Assembly: GCF_035974275.1 (NCBI RefSeq)
Contig: NZ_CP142422.1
Location: 3,534,001 to 3,598,000 of the forward strand
DNA: 64,000 bases
Source: Chryseobacterium sp. MYb264
GTDB taxonomy: Bacteria > Bacteroidota > Bacteroidia > Flavobacteriales > Weeksellaceae
Direction of reading: 5' to 3'
Shown one piece after another: positions 22,656 through 31,181 of this stretch; positions within the stretch are counted from its first letter, which is position 1; every line of letters starts with the position of its first letter. The translations under genes and the position numbers were made by a program. Under the pieces are notes generated by a model, which worked only from the letters and a program-made list of their open reading frames with translations, was not told the origin of the DNA and did no database searches.

Positions 22656-25600
22656 ATGTACCACAAAATTAATTTTTTTAAGTTTAAAAAGCTAATTCCT
22701 ATTGCATTACTTTTTTTGGTGGCCAACCAAGCTAATGCTGAAGGGCTTACTTCAAACTATCCTGTCTTTTCACAGGTGAACGAAACCATTTCCGGGAATG
22801 TAACGGATCAGGACGGTTCAACCATTGAAGGTGCCAAAATCACCGTTGTGGAAACCGGAGACACAGCAACTACCGATGCATCCGGAAACTTTACCATTTC
22901 TGCAGCTATCGGGCAAACTTTATCCATTTCTTATGACGGATATGCCGTACAGATGGTGAAAATTACCGGAACTTCAGTTTTCGTGAAACTACAATCTAAA
23001 AAAGAAGCCACTTCTATTGAAGAGGTCACTTTGGTAGGTTACGGATCTCAGAAAAAATCTGACTTAACGGGTGCCGTGAGCCAATTGAAAGCTGAAAATT
23101 TCAAAGAGGGAATGAATATTTCTGTTGATAATCTGATGCAGGGTAAAATTGCGGGGGTTCGTATTGTTCAGACCAGTGGAGAGCCCGGAGCCGGAGTGAA
23201 TGTTTCGATCAGAGGAATCGGTTCCATCAGAAATGGAAGTACGCCTTTGTTCGTTGTAGACGGAGTTCCGTTGAGTAATGATGCTGTAAGTGCTTCCGGT
23301 CCGAATGTCGGTTTAGGAAATGCTCAGGCAAAAAACCCGTTAAACTTTTTGAATACGAGTGATATTGAATCGATCACGGTGTTAAAAGATGCTTCTGCCG
23401 CTGCTATTTATGGAGCAAGAGGTTCTAACGGGGTAGTTTTGGTAACCACGAAAAGAGGTAAGAAGGGAGATCCTTTGTTTACGTATGATACGTATTTAGG
23501 TTTTTCTTCGGTGATTAAAAAATTAGACCTGATGACCGCTGACGAATACAGAGGGGCAGGAATTGATAAATTATACGACCACGGAGGAAGTACAGACTGG
23601 CAGGATGAGATTTACAGAAATGCAGTTTCTCAGAATCATTCGGTTTCCTTCTCAAAATCTACGGAATCGGGAAATTATTTTGCATCCCTTTCTCACATGG
23701 ATCAGGATGGTATCGTTTTAAACAGTGGCTTTAAAAGAACAACAGCCCGTTTAAATGCTGAGGAATCTTTCTTCGATAATAAAAGATTAAAAATTAAATT
23801 AAACCTTACCGCAAGTGATATCAGGGAAACCGGAATTCCAAACGGTGCCAATGCAGGATCAGACGGGCAGGTGATTATCCACGCTTTAATGGCGAATCCT
23901 ACACGTTCGGTGTACGATCAAAACGGAAATTATACCAACTTCAACATGAATGCTCACTACAATCCTTTGTATCTGTTGAGCAAGTATGAAGACAAAACCA
24001 ATACCACAAGGATATTGGGGAACACAGAAGCGACGTTGAGAATCTTACCGGGGTTAAATTATAAATTCAATTTAGGGATTGATAAAACGGTATCGGAAAG
24101 AAATACGACCATGTATCCTAACCTTACCGACAGAACACCGAAAGGAGTATATGTTCAGGCTAATCTGGATTCTTACAATGTGCTTTTGGAACATTATTTA
24201 ACATATGATTTAAGCTTAAATAAACATAATTTCAGTTTATTGGGAGGTTTCTCTTATCAGAAATTTAAATCGACTGGAACGTATTTCGGCGTAAAGGATA
24301 TTGCCGATAAAGGAGCGGGCATTTCACCGGATATTAACCCTGGATATTCAGGAACAGCATTTGTTCCGGGAGCAGGTTATGCACAGGAAAATGAGCTGCA
24401 ATCGTACTTCGGAAGGGTAAATTATAACTTTGATAAGAAATATTTGTTAACCGCTTCATTAAGAGCTGATGGTTCTACACGTTTCGGAGATAACAATAAA
24501 TACGGATATTTCCCTTCTGTGGCTGTGGGCTGGACGATTTCTAACGAAAACTTTCTGCAAGATTCTCAGTTTGTCAATGAATTAAAATTGAGAGGAAGCT
24601 GGGGGCAAACCGGTAATCAGGAGGTACCAAACAAAATTACAAAGGCGAGTTATTCACTGGCGCCGTCTACAGGTTATTATTTATATGACAACTTGGATTT
24701 GGTCAATGGAATTTTGATTAACAGAACTGCCAATCCTGATTTGAAATGGGAAACCGTAGAGCAATCCAATATAGGAGTAGATTTCAGTTTATGGAAAAAT
24801 AAATTGTACGGATCATTAGAATATTACCGCAAGACAACGAAAAATCCTATTTTGAATATCCCTCCTGGACCGTTGAGTCCTACGAATAGTGTCTGGAAAA
24901 ATGTAGAAGGAGAGATTGTGAATAAAGGTTTTGAATTCTCTGTAGGTTCAGAAATTATTAAAAACGAAAACTTCACATGGAATTTTGATGTGAACGGAGC
25001 AACGGTAAACAATAAAATACAGAATCTTCCGGTTTCTGCGGTTTATTCTGGAGAGGTTTCCGGGCCTGGATTTTCGGGAGTTACGGCCAACATCTATAAA
25101 AATGGATATGAAGCAGGATCTTTCTATATGCTGAATTATCAGGGAATTGATGCCAACGGAAAATATATTTATGAAGATGTAAACGGAGACGGAAGAATTG
25201 ACCAAAGTGACAGAAAAATCTTCGAAGGAGCAATTCCTAATTTCACTTTCGGGATCAATTCTTATATGAAGTATAAAAAGTTTGATTTTTCATTCTCATT
25301 CATCGGACAGACAGGTGGATATCTGGTAAACAATACGGCATTAAATTTAAATATCAACAACCTGGCTTCGGACAGAAACGTATTGAAAAACTTCTACGAT
25401 TCAGGCGCAAGTTTTACCAATCAGCCGCAATTGTCTTCTTTGTATCTTGAAAAATCAGATTTTATCCGTCTGAATAATGTGAGATTAGGCTATACTTTCG
25501 ATATGAATCAGTTAAAATTTCTGAGAAGTATCAATCTGTATATAAGTGCTCAGAATTTATTTACCATCACCAACTATACTGGCTATGATCCGTTGGTGGA

Positions 25601-25700
25601 TACCAGCAAGGCATCCGGAGGAAACCAGTCTTTGGGAATAGATTATACAACGTATCCATCTGCTAAAACCTTTATCCTGGGCGCAACTGTTAAATTTTAA
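22656..25700 (+). CDS. SusC/RagA-type TonB-dependent outer membrane receptor
   Basis: A 1,014-residue outer membrane transporter. A signal peptide (about 1-29) is followed by a CarboxypepD_reg-like domain (about 43-105, beginning ISGNVTDQDG), a TonB-box region with EEVTLVGYGSQKK and a plug domain including GVRIVQTSGEPGAGVNVSIRG and NGVVLVTTK. A beta barrel follows, ending in the aromatic GATVKF typical of BAM substrates. SusC proteins pair with a SusD lipoprotein lid; that gene follows 17 bp downstream. The substrate cannot be deduced, but the neighbours are phosphatase and phospholipase genes rather than glycosidases. Confidence 0.95.
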   Translation: MYHKINFFKFKKLIPIALLFLVANQANAEGLTSNYPVFSQVNETISGNVTDQDGSTIEGAKITVVETGDTATTDASGNFTISAAIGQTLSISYDGYAVQMVKITGTSVFVKLQSKKEATSIEEVTLVGYGSQKKSDLTGAVSQLKAENFKEGMNISVDNLMQGKIAGVRIVQTSGEPGAGVNVSIRGIGSIRNGSTPLFVVDGVPLSNDAVSASGPNVGLGNAQAKNPLNFLNTSDIESITVLKDASAAAIYGARGSNGVVLVTTKRGKKGDPLFTYDTYLGFSSVIKKLDLMTADEYRGAGIDKLYDHGGSTDWQDEIYRNAVSQNHSVSFSKSTESGNYFASLSHMDQDGIVLNSGFKRTTARLNAEESFFDNKRLKIKLNLTASDIRETGIPNGANAGSDGQVIIHALMANPTRSVYDQNGNYTNFNMNAHYNPLYLLSKYEDKTNTTRILGNTEATLRILPGLNYKFNLGIDKTVSERNTTMYPNLTDRTPKGVYVQANLDSYNVLLEHYLTYDLSLNKHNFSLLGGFSYQKFKSTGTYFGVKDIADKGAGISPDINPGYSGTAFVPGAGYAQENELQSYFGRVNYNFDKKYLLTASLRADGSTRFGDNNKYGYFPSVAVGWTISNENFLQDSQFVNELKLRGSWGQTGNQEVPNKITKASYSLAPSTGYYLYDNLDLVNGILINRTANPDLKWETVEQSNIGVDFSLWKNKLYGSLEYYRKTTKNPILNIPPGPLSPTNSVWKNVEGEIVNKGFEFSVGSEIIKNENFTWNFDVNGATVNNKIQNLPVSAVYSGEVSGPGFSGVTANIYKNGYEAGSFYMLNYQGIDANGKYIYEDVNGDGRIDQSDRKIFEGAIPNFTFGINSYMKYKKFDFSFSFIGQTGGYLVNNTALNLNINNLASDRNVLKNFYDSGASFTNQPQLSSLYLEKSDFIRLNNVRLGYTFDMNQLKFLRSINLYISAQNLFTITNYTGYDPLVDTSKASGGNQSLGIDYTTYPSAKTFILGATVKF

Positions 25701-25717
25701 TTTAAGCTAAAGAAATA

Positions 25718-27481
25718 ATGAAATCTACACTTTTAAATATTAATAAAATAGTTTTATCCGTTGCTGCATTGGCTTTAATGGGATGTACCAATCTGGATGA
25801 GAAATTGATCGATGAAGTACCGTCAAGTGAAAATGCAGATCCTCTAGCCTCTTTAGCTGCAGCATACAGCCAGCTGGGTGAAGGAACTTTCGTAGACCAC
25901 GGAAACGTATTTGCACTACAGGAATATTCTACAGATGAGGCTTTGCTGCCAACGAGAGGAAGTGACTGGGGAGATGGCGGAAAATGGAGAGCCATGCATG
26001 AATTTACCTGGGATGCCGGCAATGATGTGGTAAAAACAACATGGAATAACCTTAATTTCGGAATTACAAGGTCTTTAACGGCCATTTCAAGTATCGAAAA
26101 GAGCAATGATATGAATAAAGCGATGTTTTTGGCAGAAGCAAAAGGATTATTGGCTTACTATACTTATACAACACTCGATCTTTTCGGGCAGGCGCCTTAC
26201 AGAGATCCGGGAAACCTAAGTGCTCCGATTGAGATAAAAAAAGCAGCAACTTCTATCGATGCTTTAATTACTGAAGTTGAAGGCCTTATTCCGGCATTAG
26301 CAGATATTAAAACACAGAATACCCACGCGGGAAGATTTACCAAGCAAGCAGCTTACGCTTTATTGGCAGATATGTATCTGAACAGAGCGGTATTAAAGGA
26401 TAAAACATCAAGTAATTTCAACTTTTTGGAGCAAGCCGTGAATGGAAGCGGAACGGATATGGATAAGGTGATTGAGTATTCTAATTTACTAATCAATAAT
26501 GCGAATTTCAGTTTAGAATCTAATTATTTCCACAATTTTGATATCAATAATGATACAAGTAAAGAGATGATCTTTACAGTGGTTCAGAAGAAGTTGAATA
26601 ATACAGATAAAGGTTCTGATAATGATTTAGCGTATATGTCGATGGAGAGAATTCAGAAACCTTCTCCTGATAACAGAGGAACGAATGCCAACTGTGTGAC
26701 CCCTGAATTCTATTATTCATGGAATGGAAATTTCAACGATCCGCGTTTCCACAGAACGTATCAGTATGAAGACGGAACTTGGTTCAAAAATGACGGATCG
26801 GATGTAAGCGTACCGGCAACCAGTAAAGTGGAAGGAACAGGAAAACCTTGGTTCCATTTCAACAGAGGATTGCAGGTGGGGCAGCAATACGGACCAAAGA
26901 TCGTTGATGGTAATTTTGAAATGACATCAGACGGAAGAATTAAGGTATTTAAATTATTCACAGAAAAAAATACGACGCTGGCGGCAGATTTTACTCCGGA
27001 ACTGAATTTTGATAATCCTTCGGAAGCCGTTTTCACGCAGTCTCAGATCAACAGAGGAGTGAGAAACTTCAAATTTGAGTTCGATCCGGGTTACGGAAAC
27101 AACGGAACAAGCGGTTACGACGTACCATTATACCGTTTGGGAACCATTTATATCATGAGAGCGGAAGCGTATTTCAGAAACGGAAATGTAGCGGCAGCTC
27201 TGGCGGATGTTAATAAGCTGAGAACAAGCAGAACTCGTGAAGCGTTGTATGGAAATGCTCCGGGAACTTCGATTGCCTCTTTGGATGCAAATACTTTGTT
27301 TAAAGAATCGGGATATGAGTTGTATTGGGAAATGTACAGAAGAAAGGCGATGATCAGATTCGGAAAATTTGATCTTGCAGGGACGGCAAAACCTGCTTCT
27401 CAGCCTTACAGAAGAATCTTCCCGATTCCTCAGGCTACGTTGGATGCTTCAAAAGATTTCACACAAAATCCGGGATATTAA
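25718..27481 (+). CDS. SusD/RagB-family substrate-binding lipoprotein
   Basis: A 587-residue surface lipoprotein: signal peptide with lipobox LMGC (C23), then the helical TPR-rich SusD fold. The N-terminal SusD-like region (CTNLDEKLIDEVPSSEN onward) and the C-terminal FPIPQATLDASKDFTQNPGY, typical of RagB/SusD ends, are both present. It binds substrate outside and forms the lid of the SusC barrel encoded just upstream. The operon ends at a good terminator. Confidence 0.95.
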   Translation: MKSTLLNINKIVLSVAALALMGCTNLDEKLIDEVPSSENADPLASLAAAYSQLGEGTFVDHGNVFALQEYSTDEALLPTRGSDWGDGGKWRAMHEFTWDAGNDVVKTTWNNLNFGITRSLTAISSIEKSNDMNKAMFLAEAKGLLAYYTYTTLDLFGQAPYRDPGNLSAPIEIKKAATSIDALITEVEGLIPALADIKTQNTHAGRFTKQAAYALLADMYLNRAVLKDKTSSNFNFLEQAVNGSGTDMDKVIEYSNLLINNANFSLESNYFHNFDINNDTSKEMIFTVVQKKLNNTDKGSDNDLAYMSMERIQKPSPDNRGTNANCVTPEFYYSWNGNFNDPRFHRTYQYEDGTWFKNDGSDVSVPATSKVEGTGKPWFHFNRGLQVGQQYGPKIVDGNFEMTSDGRIKVFKLFTEKNTTLAADFTPELNFDNPSEAVFTQSQINRGVRNFKFEFDPGYGNNGTSGYDVPLYRLGTIYIMRAEAYFRNGNVAAALADVNKLRTSRTREALYGNAPGTSIASLDANTLFKESGYELYWEMYRRKAMIRFGKFDLAGTAKPASQPYRRIFPIPQATLDASKDFTQNPGY

Positions 27482-27514
27482 TATCTTCATATCAAATTAA
27501 TTTTTTGTCCAAAA

Positions 27515-27549
27515 AAAAGCGAAGAGATTCATTTCTCTTCGCTTTTATT
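27515..27549. terminator. Bidirectional terminator between susD and msrA
   Basis: AAAAGCGAAGAGA and TCTCTTCGCTTTT form a perfect stem (core 27519-27527 / 27534-27542) with A and T runs on either side. It serves both convergent genes. Confidence 0.85.
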
Positions 27550-27595
27550 TTTTACTGATATCAATAGAAATGGACTTTAGCCAAAACCTAAATGA

Positions 27596-28150
27596 CTACA
27601 AATCATTCAACATTCCCAATTCTCCGAAATGTTTTTTAAACTTCTGGATTTTCGGTCCTACTACAGCGCTGCAATACGGCTGAGTCGGGTTTTCATTATA
27701 ATATCCCTGGTGATATTGTTCAGCAGCCCAGAATTTCTCAAATTTCGTTAATTCTGTCACATACGTTCCTGCCCATCTTCCTGACTCCTGAGATGTTTTG
27801 ATGGCTTGTTCTGCTTTTGCTTTTTCAGCATCATCTTTATAATAAATCACAGAACGGTATTGCGTTCCGATATCATTTCCCTGTCTGTTTAATTGAGTAG
27901 GATCGTGAAGGAAGAAGAAAACATCCATTAATTGCTCATAAGAGATAATTGTAGGATCATAAGTGATCTGAACCACTTCTGCGTGCCCTGTTTCTCCTGT
28001 GCAAACTTCCTGATAGGTCGGGTTGTCTTTATGACCGCCGGAATATCCTGAGATTGCAGATTCTACCCCTTTCAGCATATTAAAGCAGCTTTCCACACAC
28101 CAGAAACATCCGCCACCGAAAGTAATTTGCTCTAAGTTATTTTTATCCAT
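27596..28150 (-). CDS. msrA: Peptide-methionine (S)-S-oxide reductase MsrA
   Basis: A 184-residue MsrA that reduces methionine S-sulfoxide in proteins. The catalytic motif GGGCFWCVE gives nucleophile C15, with C18 nearby. Other family motifs are GYSGGHKDNPTYQEVCTGETGH and the C-terminal AEQYHQGYYNENP. There is no signal peptide, so it is cytoplasmic. It appears monocistronic. Confidence 0.96.
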   Translation of the reverse strand: MDKNNLEQITFGGGCFWCVESCFNMLKGVESAISGYSGGHKDNPTYQEVCTGETGHAEVVQITYDPTIISYEQLMDVFFFLHDPTQLNRQGNDIGTQYRSVIYYKDDAEKAKAEQAIKTSQESGRWAGTYVTELTKFEKFWAAEQYHQGYYNENPTQPYCSAVVGPKIQKFKKHFGELGMLNDL

Positions 28151-28209
28151 TGTAAGGTTGATTATTTTTTGTCAATATTGTTCTTTTTCCGATTTCTGAA
28201 TTTAGTCTT

Positions 28210-28334
28210 CGTCACTTTGAGTAGATTTTTGAAGAACATCGTATCGAGAATTTTTCGATTGATAAACAGTCATTTATTCACTGCTTCTCGATACATTTCT
28301 CTCCGCTCTGCTTCGAGAAAGACTCGAACTGACG
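28210..28334. repeat. Imperfect inverted repeat with CGTCA ends
   Basis: The left arm begins CGTCACTTTGAGT and ends TATCGAGAA (28242-28250). The right arm begins TTCTCGATA (28285-28293) and ends with ACTCGAACTGACG. The arms are similar over about 50 bp with indels. It looks like a small non-autonomous dispersed repeat and has no coding potential. With the next repeat it accounts for most of the gap 28151-28618. Confidence 0.65.
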
Positions 28335-28454
28335 ATAACCGAAAAAAGACGATCAAAAGTATGAAAAAGTTTTTCATTCGAGCACAGTTTAATCCTTTAA
28401 ACGTAAATGATAATGATAGATGAGACAAATTTATTTTAAACAGAAATGGATAGA

Positions 28455-28554
28455 GATCCTTCGACTGCTTCACGATGAGGTTGGCACCGCTAAAAATTAA
28501 CCGTTAAAATCAAACCGTTAGTATTAGCGCTGTCATGCTGAGCTTGTCGAAGCA
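28455..28554. repeat. Dispersed CTTCGAC...GTCGAAG inverted repeat
   Basis: ATCCTTCGACTGCTTCAC (from 28455) faces GTCATGCTGAGCTTGTCGAA (28532-28551). The second arm is very like the CTTCGACAAGCTCAGCATGAC repeat that I know as abundant between flavobacterial genes. Confidence 0.6.
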
Positions 28555-28572
28555 TTATTATTAAATCAAAAA

Positions 28573-28594
28573 AAGCACCCTAAAAAGGATGCTT
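28573..28594 (-). terminator. Terminator of the ROK kinase gene
   Basis: On the minus strand AAGCATCC pairs with GGGTGCTT (one mismatch), followed by TTTTTGATTTAA. Confidence 0.7.
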
Positions 28595-28618
28595 GATATT
28601 ATTTAAAATAGCTTTCGA

Positions 28619-29587
28619 TTATTTTTCCCAAACCAAAGCACTTGCGCCTAAAATGGCAGCATCTGCTTCGTCCAGCTCACTGAAAACCAATTTTACTTTA
28701 TTTCTGAAAATCGGAAGAAGGTTTCTTTCCATGTGAAGTTTTGCAGGTTTTAAAATAAAGTCTCCCGCCTTAATAACTCCTCCAAACAAAAGAATCGCCT
28801 CCGGTGAAGAGAACATTACGAAATTTGCCAATGCTTCACCTAATTTCTGACCTGTATATCTGAATACCTCAATCGCAATAGGATCTCCTTTTAAAGCACA
28901 TTCGTGAACTGTTTTAGAGTTGATGGCTTCTTCAGGATATTGGCTTAGCATAGATTCCGGAAATTCGGCTCTCATTTTCTTTGCTGTGATCGCAATTCCC
29001 GTTGCTGATGCATATGCTTCAAGACAACCTTCAGAACCTGTGCTCCAGTGTTTTCTTCCGCCTGGCTTTACAATGGTATGACCCAATTCTCCGGCAAAAC
29101 CGTCGTGTCCGTAGATCAATTTTCCACCAGATACAATTCCGCTTCCTACGCCTGTTCCCAAAGTGATCATGATAAAATCTTTCATGCCTCTTGCTGCTCC
29201 GAAAAGCATTTCACCAATTGCCGCTGCATTCGCATCATTGGTAATGGTACATGGCATGTGGAATTTATTTTTCATCAATTCACCGAAAGGAATAACACCT
29301 TTCCAAGGTAAATTGGGAGCCTGCTCAATAGTTCCTGTGTAATAGTTTCCGTTGGGAGCCCCAACGCCTATTCCGTCAAAATTATCTTCAGTACCAAATT
29401 TTTCAATCAGGGGATGTACGGCTTCATACAGGGCATCGATAAAATCTTCTACCTTATCATAAGCATCTGTACGCAGATTGCCCTTTTCAAGAACTTCACC
29501 TCTATGGTTTACTACCCCAAATTTTGTATTCGTCCCGCCGATATCAATTCCAAGGGCTACATGTTTTGATAAATCTATTAATGACAT
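28619..29587 (-). CDS. ROK-family sugar kinase (glucokinase-like)
   Basis: A 322-residue ROK protein. The phosphate loop ALGIDIGGTNTKFG (11-24), catalytic D118 in TNDANAAAIGE and ITLGTGVGSGIV (141-152) are intact, so it should be an active sugar kinase, probably for glucose or a related hexose. H170 of the zinc site (GELGH) is present. The usual CxCGxxGC cysteines are mostly lost: the segment reads WSTGSEGC (181-188), leaving only C188. Metal binding may be altered. It stands alone with its own terminator. Confidence 0.88.
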   Translation of the reverse strand: MSLIDLSKHVALGIDIGGTNTKFGVVNHRGEVLEKGNLRTDAYDKVEDFIDALYEAVHPLIEKFGTEDNFDGIGVGAPNGNYYTGTIEQAPNLPWKGVIPFGELMKNKFHMPCTITNDANAAAIGEMLFGAARGMKDFIMITLGTGVGSGIVSGGKLIYGHDGFAGELGHTIVKPGGRKHWSTGSEGCLEAYASATGIAITAKKMRAEFPESMLSQYPEEAINSKTVHECALKGDPIAIEVFRYTGQKLGEALANFVMFSSPEAILLFGGVIKAGDFILKPAKLHMERNLLPIFRNKVKLVFSELDEADAAILGASALVWEK

Positions 29588-29673
29588 TGTCTATTGTTAA
29601 ATTCTAAAGGGATAAAATTATAAAAAAGATTGTATTAATAGCTTATTCTTAAACATTTATTTAAAAAAATATT

Positions 29674-30885
29674 TTATGCTGTTTTTGGAGTTTTCTTTTT
29701 TCTTCTACCCCACCAGATGAGGAATCCGGTTACTGGTAATGAGGCACATATCAAACTTACAATGAAGGCAATGATCTTAGTAGGCAGCCCTAAAATAGAA
29801 CCGACATGGATATCATAATTTGCCCCTACTGTTTTTTCACCAAAATTTTTGTCTTTCATGTCGTGTGTATGAAGCAATTCACCGGAATTTTCATCAAAGA
29901 TCAAACTGCTGCTTTTATGATAAGAGTAAGACAAATGTTTTACATATACTTCAAAGTTCGGGTGCTCATGATCGTCCATATGCTCATGACCTAAATCTAT
30001 TGAGAAACCGTAAGAATCCGGATATTTTGCTTTTACGGTATTGCTGATTTTATCTAAAGTACCCTCGGTTCTTAATTCGATCGGTGCTTTAGTTTTGATG
30101 GCTGAAAAATCAGGATATGCTGTTTCTCCACCTGAAAACACAAAATAAATCGCTGCCTGAACCACGAAAAATGCATAAAACAGACCTGTAATTGCGAAAA
30201 CCAAAGCGAAAATGGAAGAGTAGAAGCCTAAGACATTATGAAGGTCGTAGTTTTTTCTTTTCCAGCTTTTTACATTTTGCCATTTGAATGAGAAACGCTG
30301 TTTTCTTGCTGCTTTATTTTTAGGCCACCAAAGGATGATTCCTGAGATAAGCATAATCACGAAGATAAGTACAGGAATTCCGGTAAGATAAGTTCCCCAC
30401 GATTGTCTCAGCAAATAACTCCAGTGGATCATTTTTACGATCTGAAAGAAACCGTTCTTTTCGTCGTAGGTTCTTAGTACTTTTCCGTTGTAAGGGTTTA
30501 CATAGGCTGCTTTATAAATAGGAAACTCGGTAAAGTAATTCCAGCCGCTGGGATCGTGTTCGTACCAATAAAAAAGATAAGACATCTTTTTATCAATCGG
30601 AATGTTTACCCAATGAATAGGATATTTTTCCTTCACCTGCTCATCTACCGCCTTTTCCAATATACGAATCGGAAGAACCTGCTTCTGATCGATATTAGCT
30701 TCGTTATGGTAAATGACATCTTTTCGGGTAACGTTTTCAATTTCGTCTTTAAAAACGTACAATGCTCCGGTGATCGAGATGATGAAAATTAGAAATCCTA
30801 CACCCAGGCCTAACCACAAATGCAGTTTTCCTGTCCATTTTTTGAATACGCTGGGCTTCTTTTTATGATGATGCTGTTTCTTCAT
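29674..30885 (-). CDS. PepSY-associated membrane protein (FoxB-like), copy 1
   Basis: A 403-residue inner membrane protein of the PepSY_TM family. The N-terminus is basic and His-rich (MKKQHHHKKKPS). Membrane helices lie near residues 24-45, 165-188, 220-245 and 370-393, with two large periplasmic PepSY-type regions between them. Conserved His residues at helix ends (LHLWLGLG, MIHWSYLL, YDLHNVLGFY, YDIHVGS) are potential heme ligands. Relatives such as FoxB act in iron release from siderophores as ferrireductases. It lies directly behind a TonB-dependent receptor gene and has its own promoter with an ATTCTAAAT element. Confidence 0.85.
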   Translation of the reverse strand: MKKQHHHKKKPSVFKKWTGKLHLWLGLGVGFLIFIISITGALYVFKDEIENVTRKDVIYHNEANIDQKQVLPIRILEKAVDEQVKEKYPIHWVNIPIDKKMSYLFYWYEHDPSGWNYFTEFPIYKAAYVNPYNGKVLRTYDEKNGFFQIVKMIHWSYLLRQSWGTYLTGIPVLIFVIMLISGIILWWPKNKAARKQRFSFKWQNVKSWKRKNYDLHNVLGFYSSIFALVFAITGLFYAFFVVQAAIYFVFSGGETAYPDFSAIKTKAPIELRTEGTLDKISNTVKAKYPDSYGFSIDLGHEHMDDHEHPNFEVYVKHLSYSYHKSSSLIFDENSGELLHTHDMKDKNFGEKTVGANYDIHVGSILGLPTKIIAFIVSLICASLPVTGFLIWWGRRKKKTPKTA

Positions 30886-30902
30886 TGTTTCCTTAAGTTG
30901 CG

Positions 30903-30932
30903 CAAAGATAGTTTTTTAATTTTATTTAGAAT
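30903..30932 (-). promoter_or_regulatory. Promoter of PepSY copy 1 with Fur-like element
   Basis: On the minus strand ATTCTAAAT (30932-30924) stands 13 bp before the -7 box TATCTTTG (30910-30903), 17 bp upstream of the ATG. The same 9-mer occurs at the promoter that heads the cluster (38981-38989). Confidence 0.55.
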
Positions 30933-31012
30933 GTTTATAAATTGTTAGAGGGGAATTTTCATTGCCAAGGGTCTCTTCGTCTTTTTTTAATGACTTAAAT
31001 GAAAAGACAATT

Positions 31013-31126
31013 GCCCCTAGCCCCGATTGAGCGGCATGTTTGAGCTCTTTTCCAGGCTTTTGCCAAATGGCTGAGCCGCTGGGCAGAGGCCTGGAAAAAG
31101 CGAGTAGCGAAAGCGGGAAAAAGCTT
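31013..31126. repeat. Dispersed repeat with CCCCTAGCCCCGATTGA core
   Basis: It begins CCCCTAGCCCCGATTGAGCG and ends with GAAAGCGGGAAAAAGCTTC. Inside, TTTTCCAGGC (31048-31057) pairs with GCCTGGAAAA (31089-31098). I know very similar intergenic sequence from many flavobacterial genomes. No coding potential. It takes up much of the gap 30933-31181. Confidence 0.65.
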
Positions 31127-31181
31127 CATATAAAAATGAATATTGCTTTTCGAGGTAATCAATCAGCTACAAAAAATGCTC

